Source: Onishia taeanensis (lineage in GTDB: Bacteria; Pseudomonadota; Gammaproteobacteria; Pseudomonadales; Halomonadaceae). Taken from it: 64,000 nt of DNA. The stretch spans positions 1-64,000 of the forward strand of contig NZ_FNCI01000016.1 in assembly GCF_900100755.1 (NCBI RefSeq), read 5' to 3'. The notes under the pieces were generated by a model. It was given only the letters and a program-made list of their open reading frames with translations. It was not told where the DNA came from and searched no databases. Below are positions 38,930 through 47,585 of this stretch, one piece after another. Position numbers and translations under genes: made by a program. Each line of letters starts with the position of its first letter. Within the stretch, counting starts at the first letter, position 1.

Positions 38930-39841
38930 TCAGGCAGAGCCCGGCTCGGGGTTTTCGTGCATTGGTGCCAGCCAATGGCTGCTGATGGTCAGCAGGTGGT
39001 CGGTCAGGGCCGTCAGTATCTGCCCGCCGTGGCGCCAGTGGTGCCAGTAAAGAGGCACATCGATATGGCTTTTAGGGTCAAGGTCCTGAAGCCAGCCTTC
39101 AGCCAGTTCCCGCGCCGCTTGGCGTTCCGGAATCAATCCATAGCCCATGCCGGCCAGCGCGAGGCGCACGAAGCCTTCCGATGAGGGGCAAAGGTGGTGG
39201 GGAAAGGGCGCGTGGTACTCGCGCATGGCCAAATAACGGTGCTGCAGGCCATCGTCCGGGCCATAAACGATGGCGGGCGCAGTCGCCAGTCGCTGGTGCG
39301 TGACGCCCTCGGGGAAGTGTCTGGCCACATAGGCGGGGCTCGCTAGGGCGCGATAGCGCATGCTGCCCAGGGCGTGAGCGCGCGCCCCCTGGACCGGGCG
39401 GGGCGTCGTGCAGATGCAGCCAGCCACTTCGCCATCGCGCATGCGTTTCAAGGCCACATCCTGGTCTTCCACCACCAGGTCCATCAACACGCGCTGCTCA
39501 GTGCAGAACTGCCCCACGGCCGGTGGCCACCAGGTGGCGATACTGTCGGCGTTGATGGCCAGCCGCAGGCGCTGCTCGCTGTCGCCGAGCGCCGGAACCT
39601 GATCGAGCAGGTCGTGTTCGAGCAGGCCCACCTGCAGCACGTGATTGAGTAGCCGACGCCCCAGTGGTGTCGGTGCGAGCTTAGGGCTGCGCACCAGCAC
39701 TGGCTGTCCCAGCCGCGCCTCGAGCAGCTTGATGCGCTGCGAGACAGCAGATTGCGTCAGCCCCAGGTGTCGGGCCCCCCGCTCGAAGCCGGACTGGTCA
39801 ACGACGGCAGCCAGTGCCTCGAGAAGTTTGTAGTCGAGCAT
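38930..39841 (-). CDS. argP: LysR-family regulator ArgP/LysG type
   Basis: This 303-residue LysR protein begins MLDYKLLEALAAVVDQSGFERGARHLGLTQSAVSQRIKLLE, almost the ArgP/IciA signature. It is divergent from a lysE exporter gene, the classic arrangement in which ArgP or LysG activates export of basic amino acids when lysine or arginine is high. The start at 39841 is chosen because the longer frame adds 26 residues unlike the family. It is convergent with the DUF2955 gene. Confidence 0.92.
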   Translation of the reverse strand: MLDYKLLEALAAVVDQSGFERGARHLGLTQSAVSQRIKLLEARLGQPVLVRSPKLAPTPLGRRLLNHVLQVGLLEHDLLDQVPALGDSEQRLRLAINADSIATWWPPAVGQFCTEQRVLMDLVVEDQDVALKRMRDGEVAGCICTTPRPVQGARAHALGSMRYRALASPAYVARHFPEGVTHQRLATAPAIVYGPDDGLQHRYLAMREYHAPFPHHLCPSSEGFVRLALAGMGYGLIPERQAARELAEGWLQDLDPKSHIDVPLYWHHWRHGGQILTALTDHLLTISSHWLAPMHENPEPGSA

Positions 39842-39959
39842 CAGTGTGATTAATTCCCCATTCTGCCAATTAATTTCACTTATCCACTCAGTCAAGCCTA
39901 GTCTGGCGGTGCTTTGCAAGTCGTTAATTGTCGAAACTTGGCACTAAGGGGCATTCAAG

Positions 39960-40571
39960 ATGTGGATATCTGCCGTACAAGGGCTGCTGGTGGGAGCGGG
40001 CTTGATCATCGCGATCGGTGCCCAGAATGCCTTTGTGCTCAGCCAGGGGCTGCGCCGGGAGCATATCTGGCTGGTGGCGACCATTTGTGCCTTGTGCGAC
40101 TGGGTGCTGGTGGGGCTAGGGGTGTTGGGTTTGGGAACGCTGCTGGCCGAACAGCACCTGCTGATGCTGCTGGCCCGCTGGGGCGGGGCGGCTTATCTGG
40201 CGTTCCTTGCTTGGCAATCGCTGCGGCGAGCCTGGCACTCGCACGCACTGCGCGCCGATGCTGGAGCGCCGGCTTCACGTCGGCAGGTGCTGTTGGCGAC
40301 GCTGGCGGTCACGCTGCTAAACCCGCAGGTCTATCTGGATACCCTGGTAATGCTCGGCATTGTCGGCGCTGTTCAGGAGAGCCCCGGGGGCTTTTTCATC
40401 GGCGCTGCGCTGGCGTCTTTTGGCTGGTTCTTCGGTCTGGTGGCGGCGGCAAGCTGGCTGGCCCCTAAGCTTGCCAACCCCAGGGCCTGGCGGGTGATCG
40501 ATACCCTGATCGGGGTCACCATGGCGGTGATTGCCTGGCGCCTGCTGGCCGGCGGTATGTTGCCCGCCTGA
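39960..40571 (+). CDS. LysE/ArgO family basic amino acid exporter
   Basis: The 203-residue protein has about six membrane helices and the LysE signature GLIIAIGAQNAFVLSQGLRREH near the start, with NPQVYLDTLVMLG in the middle. It exports lysine and/or arginine to the medium. AAGGGG lies eight bases upstream of ATG 39960. The divergent argP-type gene shares the 118-base intergenic region. Confidence 0.93.
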   Translation: MWISAVQGLLVGAGLIIAIGAQNAFVLSQGLRREHIWLVATICALCDWVLVGLGVLGLGTLLAEQHLLMLLARWGGAAYLAFLAWQSLRRAWHSHALRADAGAPASRRQVLLATLAVTLLNPQVYLDTLVMLGIVGAVQESPGGFFIGAALASFGWFFGLVAAASWLAPKLANPRAWRVIDTLIGVTMAVIAWRLLAGGMLPA

Positions 40572-40656
40572 GGCCAAGTCTGGGCTAAAGCCGCCTTAGC
40601 CAGGGCTCTCGATCTGGCGTCCTGGTAAAGGCAGAGGCGGTGTGCCAGATCCGCAA

Positions 40657-40666
40657 GGGGGGGGGG
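40657..40666 (+). repeat. Homopolymer run of ten G
   Basis: Ten consecutive G residues lie between lysE and hppD, about 95 bases upstream of the TyrR-type box. Such a run can slip in replication or in sequencing. Confidence 0.9.
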
Positions 40667-40751
40667 TGACGATGGTGCTGTCAATATATCGTTACGGCTT
40701 GTCAGGTTTCTGCGCCACCCTGTGCCTAGGTTCAGAGCCTGCCGCCCCGGG

Positions 40752-40769
40752 TGTCACGTTTTTGTTACA
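40752..40769. promoter_or_regulatory. TyrR/PhhR box upstream of hppD
   Basis: TGTCAC-N6-GTTACA is a nearly perfect inverted repeat that fits TGTAAA-N6-TTTACA in 9 of 12 core positions. A TACAAT hexamer begins eight bases downstream, so the box overlaps the expected -35 region of hppD. It links hppD to PhhR. Confidence 0.6.
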
Positions 40770-40925
40770 GCTGGCGCTACAATCACTCGCCGTCGACGAT
40801 ACGAAACGGGATATCTTGCGTTCCGCGGCGTCTCCGCGGCCCCTAGGCTAGTTGTCATTGATCGCTTCTCGCCACTCACCGCGAGGACACGATAACGACA
40901 CGACAACAATGCCAAGGAGACTGCC

Positions 40926-42044
40926 ATGAATGCCCCCACTTCACAGGCGCTAGACACTAAGACGGTGCCTTCTGCCTCTGCGCACAACCCGATCGGTACC
41001 GACGGTTTTGCGTTCGTCGAATATACGGCCCCGACCGCCGAGGGTATCGAGGCACTGCGTGCGCTCTTTAATCAAATGGGCTTCACCGAGACCCGCAAGC
41101 ACCGCTCCAAGCAGGTGTTCCTGTTCCAGCAAGAGGGCGTGAACTTCGTGCTCAACGCTGAGCCCGACAGCTTCGCCGCCGAATTCGCCCGACTTCATGG
41201 CCCCAGCGCCTGCGCCATGGCTTGGCGGGTAGCCGATGCCCGCAAGGCCTTCGAGCATGCCGTGGCCGAGGGTGCCGAGCCTGCCGAGAATCCGGTTGGC
41301 CCGGGCGAGGTGGGTATTCCGGCCGTCAAGGGCATTGGCGGCTCGCTTTTGTATTTCGTCGACCATCAGGTCGATAGCCAGGGTCGCACCATCTACGACA
41401 TCGATTTCGAGGCGATTCCCGGGCGTACGCCTCAGGATCACAGCGTGGGCTTGAATGTGCTGGATCACCTGACCCATAACGTCGATCGCGGCCAGATGGA
41501 CATTTGGGCCAACTTCTATACCCGGGTCGCTAACTTCCGCGAGGTTCGCTATTTCGATATCGAAGGCAAGATGACCGGCCTCTTTTCCAGGGCGATGACT
41601 GCCCCTTGCGGCAAGATGCACATCCCGATCAACGAGTCGGCCGACGATAACTCCCAGATCGCCGAATTTCTGCGCGAGTACAACGGCGAAGGCATTCAGC
41701 ACCTGGCGATGGCCACCGACGATATCTATTCAACCGTGCGGGCCCTGCGCGCCAATGGCGTGACCTTCCTGACCACGCCGGATACCTACTACGAAAAGGT
41801 GAATGAACGGGTACCCAACCACCAGGAGAGCGTCGATGAGCTGCGCGAGTTGAGCCTGCTGGTTGATGGAGCACCCGAGCAGGGCGTACTGCTGCAGATC
41901 TTCACCGAGACGGTCATCGGCCCGATCTTCTTCGAGATCATTCAGCGCAAGGGCAACGACGGCTTCGGCGAGGGCAACTTCAAGGCGCTGTTCGAATCCA
42001 TCGAGGAAGACCAGATCCGCCGCGGCGTTCTCAAGGACGACTGA
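40926..42044 (+). CDS. hppD: 4-hydroxyphenylpyruvate dioxygenase
   Basis: HppD converts 4-hydroxyphenylpyruvate to homogentisate with Fe(II) and O2, the second step of tyrosine breakdown. The 372-residue protein is made of two VOC-type halves; the iron ligands are visible as His in VLDHLTHNV, His in GEGIQHLAM and Glu in GPIFFEIIQRKG. The upstream box suggests control by PhhR. A strong AAGGAG precedes the ATG. The following NSS symporter may supply the substrate amino acid. hmgA and the rest of the pathway are not in the window. Confidence 0.96.
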   Translation: MNAPTSQALDTKTVPSASAHNPIGTDGFAFVEYTAPTAEGIEALRALFNQMGFTETRKHRSKQVFLFQQEGVNFVLNAEPDSFAAEFARLHGPSACAMAWRVADARKAFEHAVAEGAEPAENPVGPGEVGIPAVKGIGGSLLYFVDHQVDSQGRTIYDIDFEAIPGRTPQDHSVGLNVLDHLTHNVDRGQMDIWANFYTRVANFREVRYFDIEGKMTGLFSRAMTAPCGKMHIPINESADDNSQIAEFLREYNGEGIQHLAMATDDIYSTVRALRANGVTFLTTPDTYYEKVNERVPNHQESVDELRELSLLVDGAPEQGVLLQIFTETVIGPIFFEIIQRKGNDGFGEGNFKALFESIEEDQIRRGVLKDD

Positions 42045-42050
42045 GGCAAA

Positions 42051-42084
42051 GCACCAGGCGTGCCGGAGATGGCATGCTTGGTGC
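42051..42084 (+). terminator. Hairpin after hppD
   Basis: A 14-base arm GCACCAGGCGTGCC (42051-42064) pairs with GGCATGCTTGGTGC (42071-42084), with two G-U pairs, across a 6-base loop. No T-run follows, so termination is likely incomplete. Confidence 0.5.
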
Positions 42085-42162
42085 AAGCTGCTGACGTTGT
42101 CGCCAACCGGCGCTGGATTGCCATGAACTTAGGCTTATCGATAGCGCATCCTATTGGTCGCA

Positions 42163-42192
42163 TGGTCAACGCACGAACAAAAACGCTAAAAT
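42163..42192 (+). promoter_or_regulatory. Possible sigma-70 promoter of the NSS symporter gene
   Basis: TGGTCA (42163-42168) and TAAAAT (42187-42192) are 18 bases apart and lie 31 bases before the start codon. The -10 fits in five of six positions and the -35 in four. Confidence 0.35.
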
Positions 42193-42222
42193 CTCTTATA
42201 ACAACAACCCTGAAGGTGTGAC

Positions 42223-43683
42223 ATGACGGCGAGACAACAACCCAAGAACCTGTGGCTGGGGCGCTGGGGCTTCATCCTGGCGGCTACCGGCTCCGCCGTG
42301 GGCTTGGGCAATATCTGGAAATTTCCTTACATGACCGGTGAGTACGGCGGCGGGGCCTTCGTGCTGGTGTATCTGGCCTGCATCCTGGCCGTCGGCATCC
42401 CGGTGATGATGATCGAGATCGGTCTTGGCCGTCGCGGTCGCGGTAGCCCCATCGATGCCATTCGTCGCGTGGCCCGTGAGTCCGGGCGCGGCGGCCTCTG
42501 GTCGCTGCTGGGCTGGATGGCCATGCTGTGCGGCTTCATGATCCTGTCGTTCTACGTGGTGGTGGCCGGCTGGTCGTTCTCCTATTTATGGAAGACGGTG
42601 AGCGGCGGCCTGGTAGGCTCTGAGGTTGGCGACATGGCGGCGATCTTCGCAGCCAATAACGCCGATCCCTGGGCCTTGGGTGGCTGGAGCACCCTGGTGA
42701 CGCTGATTACGCTGACGATCGTCGGCAAGGGCGTGCAGCAGGGCATCGAGAAGAGTGTCAGTTGGATGATGCCGGGCATGGTGATCATGCTGGCAATCAT
42801 GATTGGCTATGCGATGCTCTCCGGTGGTTTCGGTGACGGCGTCGATTTCCTGTTCTCTTTCGAAATCGGCAAACTCACCAGCGAAGGCCTGCTGGCGGCC
42901 ATGGGGCACGCTTTCTTCACCCTGTCGCTGGCATCCGGCGCCATTCTTACCTATGGCTCCTACCTGCCCGATAACGCCTCCATCGCGCGTACCACTTTCA
43001 CGGTGGCCATCGCCGATACCCTGGTGGCGCTGATGGCGGGCCTGGCGATCTTCCCTGTGATCTTCGCCAACGGCATGGACCCGGCCGCTGGCCCTGGCCT
43101 GCTATTCATGAGCCTGCCGCTGGCCTTCCAGGCCATGCCGTTCGGCAGCGTTTTCATGGCGATCTTCTTCGTTATGCTCTCCATGGCGGCGCTGACCTCT
43201 GCCATTTCGATGATCGAGGCCACCGTGGCCTGGCTCAACGAGAGCAAGGGGATCTCACGCATCAAGGCAACTTGTGGAGCCGGCATCGTGCTGTGGCTAC
43301 TGAGCACGCTGGCCATGCTGTCCTTCAACCTTGGCGCCGACTGGACCATCGCCGGCAAGCATGCCTTCGACTGGCTCGACTACCTGACCTCACGCTTCAT
43401 GATGCCGCTAGGTGGCCTGGGTATGGCGCTGCTGGCCGGGTTCGTGCTGCGTCATGAGATCTTCAGGTCCGAGCTTGGTCTCTCCAACACTCAGCATGCG
43501 CTTTGGCTGTTCATGGTGCGCTACGTGAGCCCGCTGGGCATCATGCTGGTGTTCATCGACAGCCTGGGGCTGATGGATCTGGACATGGGCAGCCAGTGGT
43601 ACTGGTGGCTGGGTGTGCTGGTCGCCATCACCCTGATCGGCGAGTCCCTGAGCCCACGCATCAAGCGTCAGTTGGCCGCCTGA
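42223..43683 (+). CDS. Neurotransmitter:sodium symporter (NSS) family transporter
   Basis: This 486-residue protein of about eleven or twelve helices is a LeuT-fold symporter that imports amino acids with Na+. The first helix carries GFILAATGSAVGLGNIWKFPYMTGEYGGGAF, including the unwound substrate site and sodium ligands. Bacterial relatives transport tyrosine, tryptophan, leucine or alanine. Its place after hppD suggests an aromatic amino acid substrate, but no residue seen here proves it. A strong terminator follows. Confidence 0.9.
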   Translation: MTARQQPKNLWLGRWGFILAATGSAVGLGNIWKFPYMTGEYGGGAFVLVYLACILAVGIPVMMIEIGLGRRGRGSPIDAIRRVARESGRGGLWSLLGWMAMLCGFMILSFYVVVAGWSFSYLWKTVSGGLVGSEVGDMAAIFAANNADPWALGGWSTLVTLITLTIVGKGVQQGIEKSVSWMMPGMVIMLAIMIGYAMLSGGFGDGVDFLFSFEIGKLTSEGLLAAMGHAFFTLSLASGAILTYGSYLPDNASIARTTFTVAIADTLVALMAGLAIFPVIFANGMDPAAGPGLLFMSLPLAFQAMPFGSVFMAIFFVMLSMAALTSAISMIEATVAWLNESKGISRIKATCGAGIVLWLLSTLAMLSFNLGADWTIAGKHAFDWLDYLTSRFMMPLGGLGMALLAGFVLRHEIFRSELGLSNTQHALWLFMVRYVSPLGIMLVFIDSLGLMDLDMGSQWYWWLGVLVAITLIGESLSPRIKRQLAA

Positions 43684-43743
43684 TTTGCCCGGATCGATAG
43701 GCCCCATAAGAAGACCGGGGTCTATCGATCTCAAGCCCTATGC

Positions 43744-43777
43744 GCTGCCCCCGCCTCGTGCGGGGGCAGCGTTTTTT
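43744..43777 (+). terminator. Rho-independent terminator after the NSS symporter gene
   Basis: A perfect 11-bp GC-rich stem (43744-43754 with 43760-43770, loop CTCGT) is followed by GTTTTTT (43771-43777). Confidence 0.92.
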
Positions 43778-43904
43778 GTGGCGATGTCATGATCTGGCGG
43801 TGCTTGGCTCATCAGCGCGGATTTGCCTGAAGAGCCTCGCGCATATGCCATAATGCACGCCGTTGACCCTCAAACTGCCACGAGTCGTCATTCAAGGAGC
43901 CAAG

Positions 43905-44738
43905 GTGTTGGGATATCTTTCAAGCGAACAGTGCAACCAGTTGCTGAGCGGCGTCCGGGCCGCTGGAAAGCAGGTGCTCTCCATCTATCGTCGCGACTTC
44001 ACGGTCGAGACCAAGCAGGATGATAGCCCGCTGACCGAGGCTGACATGGCGTCGCACCATGCCTTGGTGGCGCTGCTCGAAACGGTGACCCCTCAGGTGC
44101 CGATTCTGTCCGAGGAGTCGGGAGAGATTCCCTTCGACACGCGCCAGACCTGGTCACGCTATTGGCTTATCGACCCGCTGGATGGCACCAAGGAGTTCAT
44201 CAAGAAAAACGGTGAGTTCACCCTCAACGTGGCCTTGATCGAGGGCGGTGAGCCAGTGTTCGGTATCGTGCATGCCCCCGTGCTTGGCGAGCACGGAACC
44301 ACCTGGTGGGGCCAGGTGGGCGAGGGCGCCTGGAAGCAGGCCGATGCTGGCGTTGAGTCGATCCAGGTACGCACATTGCCGGATGCAGCGGTTGAGCCCT
44401 GGAAGGTGGTCGGCAGCCGCTCTCATGGCGCGGCGGAATTCGAGGCCTTCTGCGCTGACTTGCCTGCCAACGAGCGAGTCTCTATGGGGAGTTCGCTGAA
44501 ACTGTGTTTGGTCGCCGAGGGAGCCGCGGATCTATACCCGCGTCTGGCGCCGACCTGTGAATGGGATACCGCCGCGGCTCAGGCGGTTGTGGTCGCCGCC
44601 GGTGGTTCAGTGCTGAATGCTTACAGCCTGACGCCACTGCGCTGCAATCAGCAGGATAGCGTGCTCAACCCTTACTTTATCGTTTGCGGTGAGCGCGATG
44701 CTCGCTGGGAGCAGGCGCTGACCAAGGCGCTGAGCTGA
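43905..44738 (+). CDS. cysQ: 3'(2'),5'-bisphosphate nucleotidase CysQ
   Basis: CysQ hydrolyses 3'-phosphoadenosine 5'-phosphate (PAP) to AMP, clearing a by-product of sulfate assimilation. The protein has the lithium-sensitive phosphatase motifs ILSEESGE, WLIDPLDGTKEFIKKNGEFTLN, and EWDTAAAQAVV. The starting GTG at 43905 (five bases after AAGGAG) gives 277 residues; TTG 43908 is nearly as likely, and the upstream extension to 43863 adds residues not seen in the family. Confidence 0.93.
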   Translation: MLGYLSSEQCNQLLSGVRAAGKQVLSIYRRDFTVETKQDDSPLTEADMASHHALVALLETVTPQVPILSEESGEIPFDTRQTWSRYWLIDPLDGTKEFIKKNGEFTLNVALIEGGEPVFGIVHAPVLGEHGTTWWGQVGEGAWKQADAGVESIQVRTLPDAAVEPWKVVGSRSHGAAEFEAFCADLPANERVSMGSSLKLCLVAEGAADLYPRLAPTCEWDTAAAQAVVVAAGGSVLNAYSLTPLRCNQQDSVLNPYFIVCGERDARWEQALTKALS

Positions 44739-44919
44739 GATAGGCCCATGGGATCGTCAGGTTTCGCCGACGTTAGAGCGGCGGATAGGGGGCTAGGGTT
44801 ATAAGCTTCTAAGCAGAGATTACTGGCGATTCGCCGGCTAAAACCTTAAATTTGGCTATAAGAATTTTATCTTTCTGCGTAAAATGGAATAAACGGTTCA
44901 TCGATTCGAGACGCCTGCC

Positions 44920-45804
44920 ATGACCTCCGACCTGCATCCCACATCGCTTCCCCAGTGCGGAGATGACGCATCGCTTGCTCGGCTGCGCGATTTTCCCCGT
45001 GGCCAGGTGGCGCTGGTAGGGGCGGGGCCTGGCGACCCGGAGCTGCTGACACTCAAGGCACTCAAGCGGCTGCAGGCGGCGGAAGTGATTCTGCACGATC
45101 GCCTGGTCAGCGAAGAAATCCTGGCCATGGCCAATTCCCGGGCGCGTCGCCTCTATGTGGGCAAGGCGCGCTCGCAGCACAGCTTGCCTCAAGAAGGCAT
45201 CAACCAGGCGCTGGTGGACTGGGCTCGTGAGGGCAAGCGGGTAGTGCGGCTCAAGGGCGGCGATCCCTTCATTTTCGGTCGTGGTGGCGAAGAGCTCGAG
45301 ACCCTGGCAGCGGCAGGCATCGCTTTCGAGGTGATTCCCGGTATCACTGCAGCGTCTGGCTGTGCGGCCTACGGCGGCATTCCGCTGACCCATCGCGACC
45401 ATGCTCAGTCGGTGCGTTTCGTTACCGGCCACCTCAAGAACGGCAGCTGCGACCTGGATTGGGCGACGCTCGCTCATTCTGGCCAGACCCTGGTGTTCTA
45501 CATGGGCCTTGGCAGCCTCGATATCATCCGTGAGGCACTCATGGCCCATGGCCTTGACGCCGAGACACCGCTGGCGCTCATCGAACAGGGCACGACAGCG
45601 CGTCAGCGCGTGCATGTTGGAAGCCTGGCCCACCTGCCTGACGCCTTCCATGGCGATACCATCAAGCCGCCCACGCTGATCGTGGTGGGTAGCGTGGTGC
45701 GCCTGCATCAGACACTCGCCTGGTTCGACGGTGAACAGTCGGCCAGCCGTGGTTGGGAGGAGGGCAAGCACGCAACGCCCATCAAGGCATCTGACAGTGC
45801 CTGA
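44920..45804 (+). CDS. cobA: Uroporphyrinogen-III C-methyltransferase
   Basis: SUMT adds two methyl groups from SAM to uroporphyrinogen III, giving precorrin-2 for siroheme or cobalamin. The 294-residue protein has [20 protein letters not shown] and [18 protein letters not shown], both diagnostic. It is a stand-alone enzyme with no fused CysG oxidase part. It is followed 94 bases later by an RlpA-like gene of unrelated function. Because siroheme serves sulfite and nitrite reductases, proximity to cysQ may reflect sulfur assimilation. Confidence 0.94.
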   Translation: MTSDLHPTSLPQCGDDASLARLRDFPRGQVALVGAGPGDPELLTLKALKRLQAAEVILHDRLVSEEILAMANSRARRLYVGKARSQHSLPQEGINQALVDWAREGKRVVRLKGGDPFIFGRGGEELETLAAAGIAFEVIPGITAASGCAAYGGIPLTHRDHAQSVRFVTGHLKNGSCDLDWATLAHSGQTLVFYMGLGSLDIIREALMAHGLDAETPLALIEQGTTARQRVHVGSLAHLPDAFHGDTIKPPTLIVVGSVVRLHQTLAWFDGEQSASRGWEEGKHATPIKASDSA

Positions 45805-45898
45805 GGCCTGAGAAGGCGAATGTCGCTTCCTGCCGACGTTTGATTCGTAGCGGTGGCGCCGTATCTTGGTGAGCCTCAGCCACGATCGGATTACCTCT

Positions 45899-46345
45899 AT
45901 GCTTCACCTTTCTTCCAAGCCCCTCGGCAATGCCGATTCTCTGCCCTTTGTTTCTTATGGCGCCCTGGCGCTGCTGGTCTTGCTGTTGGCCGGTTGTGCC
46001 GGCCAGGGAACTCGCGATGAGGCGTCAGGAGGCAGTCTTGGTGCTGGCGTTGTCGGCAGCGAGGTCGGTATGGCGTCCTATTATGCGGATCGCTATCACG
46101 GGCGTAGCACCGCCAGCGGAGAGCGCTTCGACCAGCAGGCCCTGACGGCTGCCCATCGCACCCTGGCATTCGGCACCAAGGTGCGGGTTACGCGTCTCGA
46201 TGATGGGCGGGAAGTGACGGTGCGCATCAACGACCGCGGCCCCTTCGTGCGGGGGCGGATCGTCGATCTTTCCAAGCGGGCGGCGCGTCGGCTAGGCATG
46301 CTGCGAGACGGTGCCGTCAAGGTGCGTTTGGACGTGCTGCGTTAG
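45899..46345 (+). CDS. RlpA-like septal-ring lipoprotein
   Basis: The 148-residue protein has a lipoprotein signal (LLVLLLAGCAG, lipobox cysteine at about residue 33) and one double-psi beta-barrel domain: GMASYYADRYHGRSTASGERF and VRINDRGPFVRGRIVDLSKRAA. RlpA-type proteins cleave or bind naked glycan at division sites. No SPOR domain is present, so this is a short form. ATG 45899 is preferred over the in-frame TTG at 45866. Its end overlaps the 3' end of the opposite-strand binding-protein gene by 29 bases (46317-46345). Confidence 0.88.
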   Translation: MLHLSSKPLGNADSLPFVSYGALALLVLLLAGCAGQGTRDEASGGSLGAGVVGSEVGMASYYADRYHGRSTASGERFDQQALTAAHRTLAFGTKVRVTRLDDGREVTVRINDRGPFVRGRIVDLSKRAARRLGMLRDGAVKVRLDVLR

Positions 46346-47585
46346 CCTCGTCATCAGCTCTGGCGTCTGGGGCACGCTTATTAGGCGGCGATCCGGCGTC
46401 TTCGGCGCGAGGAGAAGACGCTTCATCCGTCACCTGCCAGCGACGAAACTCGCGCTGCCAGCGGGCCAGCAGCGCCCGTCGTTTTAGATCATCCAGCGTT
46501 GCCAGCAGGGCGGGGCTCAGGCGGATGGGGCGTAAGGCATTGCCAAGGCGTGCCCTCAACGCATTGGCGGTACCCGGCCCCTGGAGAGCTGGGTGGACGG
46601 CTCCCAGCTTCGTGCGTTCGGCGATGACGCGCTGTCCCTGCTCGCTGATCAGGTAATCGAGGAAACGCTGCGCCGCGGCCGGGTGCTGTGCCCGCTTTGG
46701 AATCAATGCCAAGCGTTGGGTAACCAGCGCATAGTCCTTCGGCACCACCATCTCTAGCTCGGGGTTGCCGGCCACGACATTCTCGGCATAGCTGCCCAGC
46801 AGGTTATAACCCAGCCAGTATTTTCCTTCCTCGAGGCCGGTGAGCATGGCGCCGGTGGTCTCTTCAAGCACTGCACGGGTGGCGCCCAGTGCCGCGACCA
46901 GTTCCCAGTAGCGGGGCGATAGTCGTGCTTCCTCGACGGCGTAGCTGTAGCCGGCTCCGCTCTTTTCCGGGTCATAGGTCACCACCCGCCCGCGTAGCGC
47001 ATCGCTGTGTTCTTCCAGCAGGTCAAGCAGGTCGGCATGACTTTGCGGCGCGCCGAAGCGCTCGGCTAGCTCGCGCCGGTAGACCATCACAATGGGCTCG
47101 AAGGTCACCGCAAACAGCTCATGTCGCCAGCGAGCCCAGTCCGGCCAGGCATCGGCGCGGGCGCCGGTCAGCGGTTGAGCATATCCGTCGTTGGCGAGTC
47201 GGTACTGCCAGGGCATGGCCGAGGAAATCAGCACATCGGCGCTGGGCGCTTGAGTCGCTAGGAAGCGGTGGTTGAGCTCGAGGGTGGTCAGGTTGCGATA
47301 TGTCAGGGCAATGAAAGGGTAGCGCTGGTGAAAGTCTTCGAGCAGCGGTCGGATCTGGGGGATATCCAATGCGCCGTGAACCGTCAGTCGCTCGAGAGGT
47401 TGGGCCGGTGAGGTCGTCGCGGGAAAGTGCAGCGTTTCCTCGTCCGGGAAAGGCGTGGCCCCCAATAGCGGCCCCGATATCATCAGGCTAATTATTAGCA
47501 GGCCACGCGTCAGCAGGGTCGATTTCATCAGCGTCAGGGCAGGGCGTCTCGCGCCTGTTCCCGGCAATCGGGTCGACAGATTCAT
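46317..47585 (-). CDS. Orphan periplasmic solute-binding protein in a two-component operon
   Basis: The 422-residue protein has a signal-type N-terminus (hydrophobic stretch about residues 25-42, cleavage near LLGA) and an extracellular solute-binding domain of the iron/polyamine-like type: LTVHGALDIPQIRPLLEDFHQRYP, ADVLISSAM, VMVYRRELAERFGAP. The tail of about 60 residues is charged and low-complexity. Its ATG overlaps the kinase stop (ATGA) and has CGGGAG upstream, so it is translated with the kinase. No permease or ATPase is adjacent. It may sense a ligand for the kinase; this is inferred from context only. Confidence 0.75.
   Translation of the reverse strand: MNLSTRLPGTGARRPALTLMKSTLLTRGLLIISLMISGPLLGATPFPDEETLHFPATTSPAQPLERLTVHGALDIPQIRPLLEDFHQRYPFIALTYRNLTTLELNHRFLATQAPSADVLISSAMPWQYRLANDGYAQPLTGARADAWPDWARWRHELFAVTFEPIVMVYRRELAERFGAPQSHADLLDLLEEHSDALRGRVVTYDPEKSGAGYSYAVEEARLSPRYWELVAALGATRAVLEETTGAMLTGLEEGKYWLGYNLLGSYAENVVAGNPELEMVVPKDYALVTQRLALIPKRAQHPAAAQRFLDYLISEQGQRVIAERTKLGAVHPALQGPGTANALRARLGNALRPIRLSPALLATLDDLKRRALLARWQREFRRWQVTDEASSPRAEDAGSPPNKRAPDARADDEANAARPNAP

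Larger units (their letters stand above)
40572..40925. other. lysE-hppD intergenic region
   Basis: This 354-base stretch has no recognised gene. It holds a run of ten G residues (40657-40666), a TyrR-type box (40752-40769) and a TACAAT hexamer (40778-40783) that could be the hppD -10 box. A short hairpin, GGCTAA with TTAGCC (40583-40602), lies just after lysE. Confidence 0.5.

Noticed and set aside
40642-40851. Short open frame through the G-run as a phase-variable gene
   Set aside because: The frame has no domain or ribosome-binding site and overlaps the probable hppD regulatory region.
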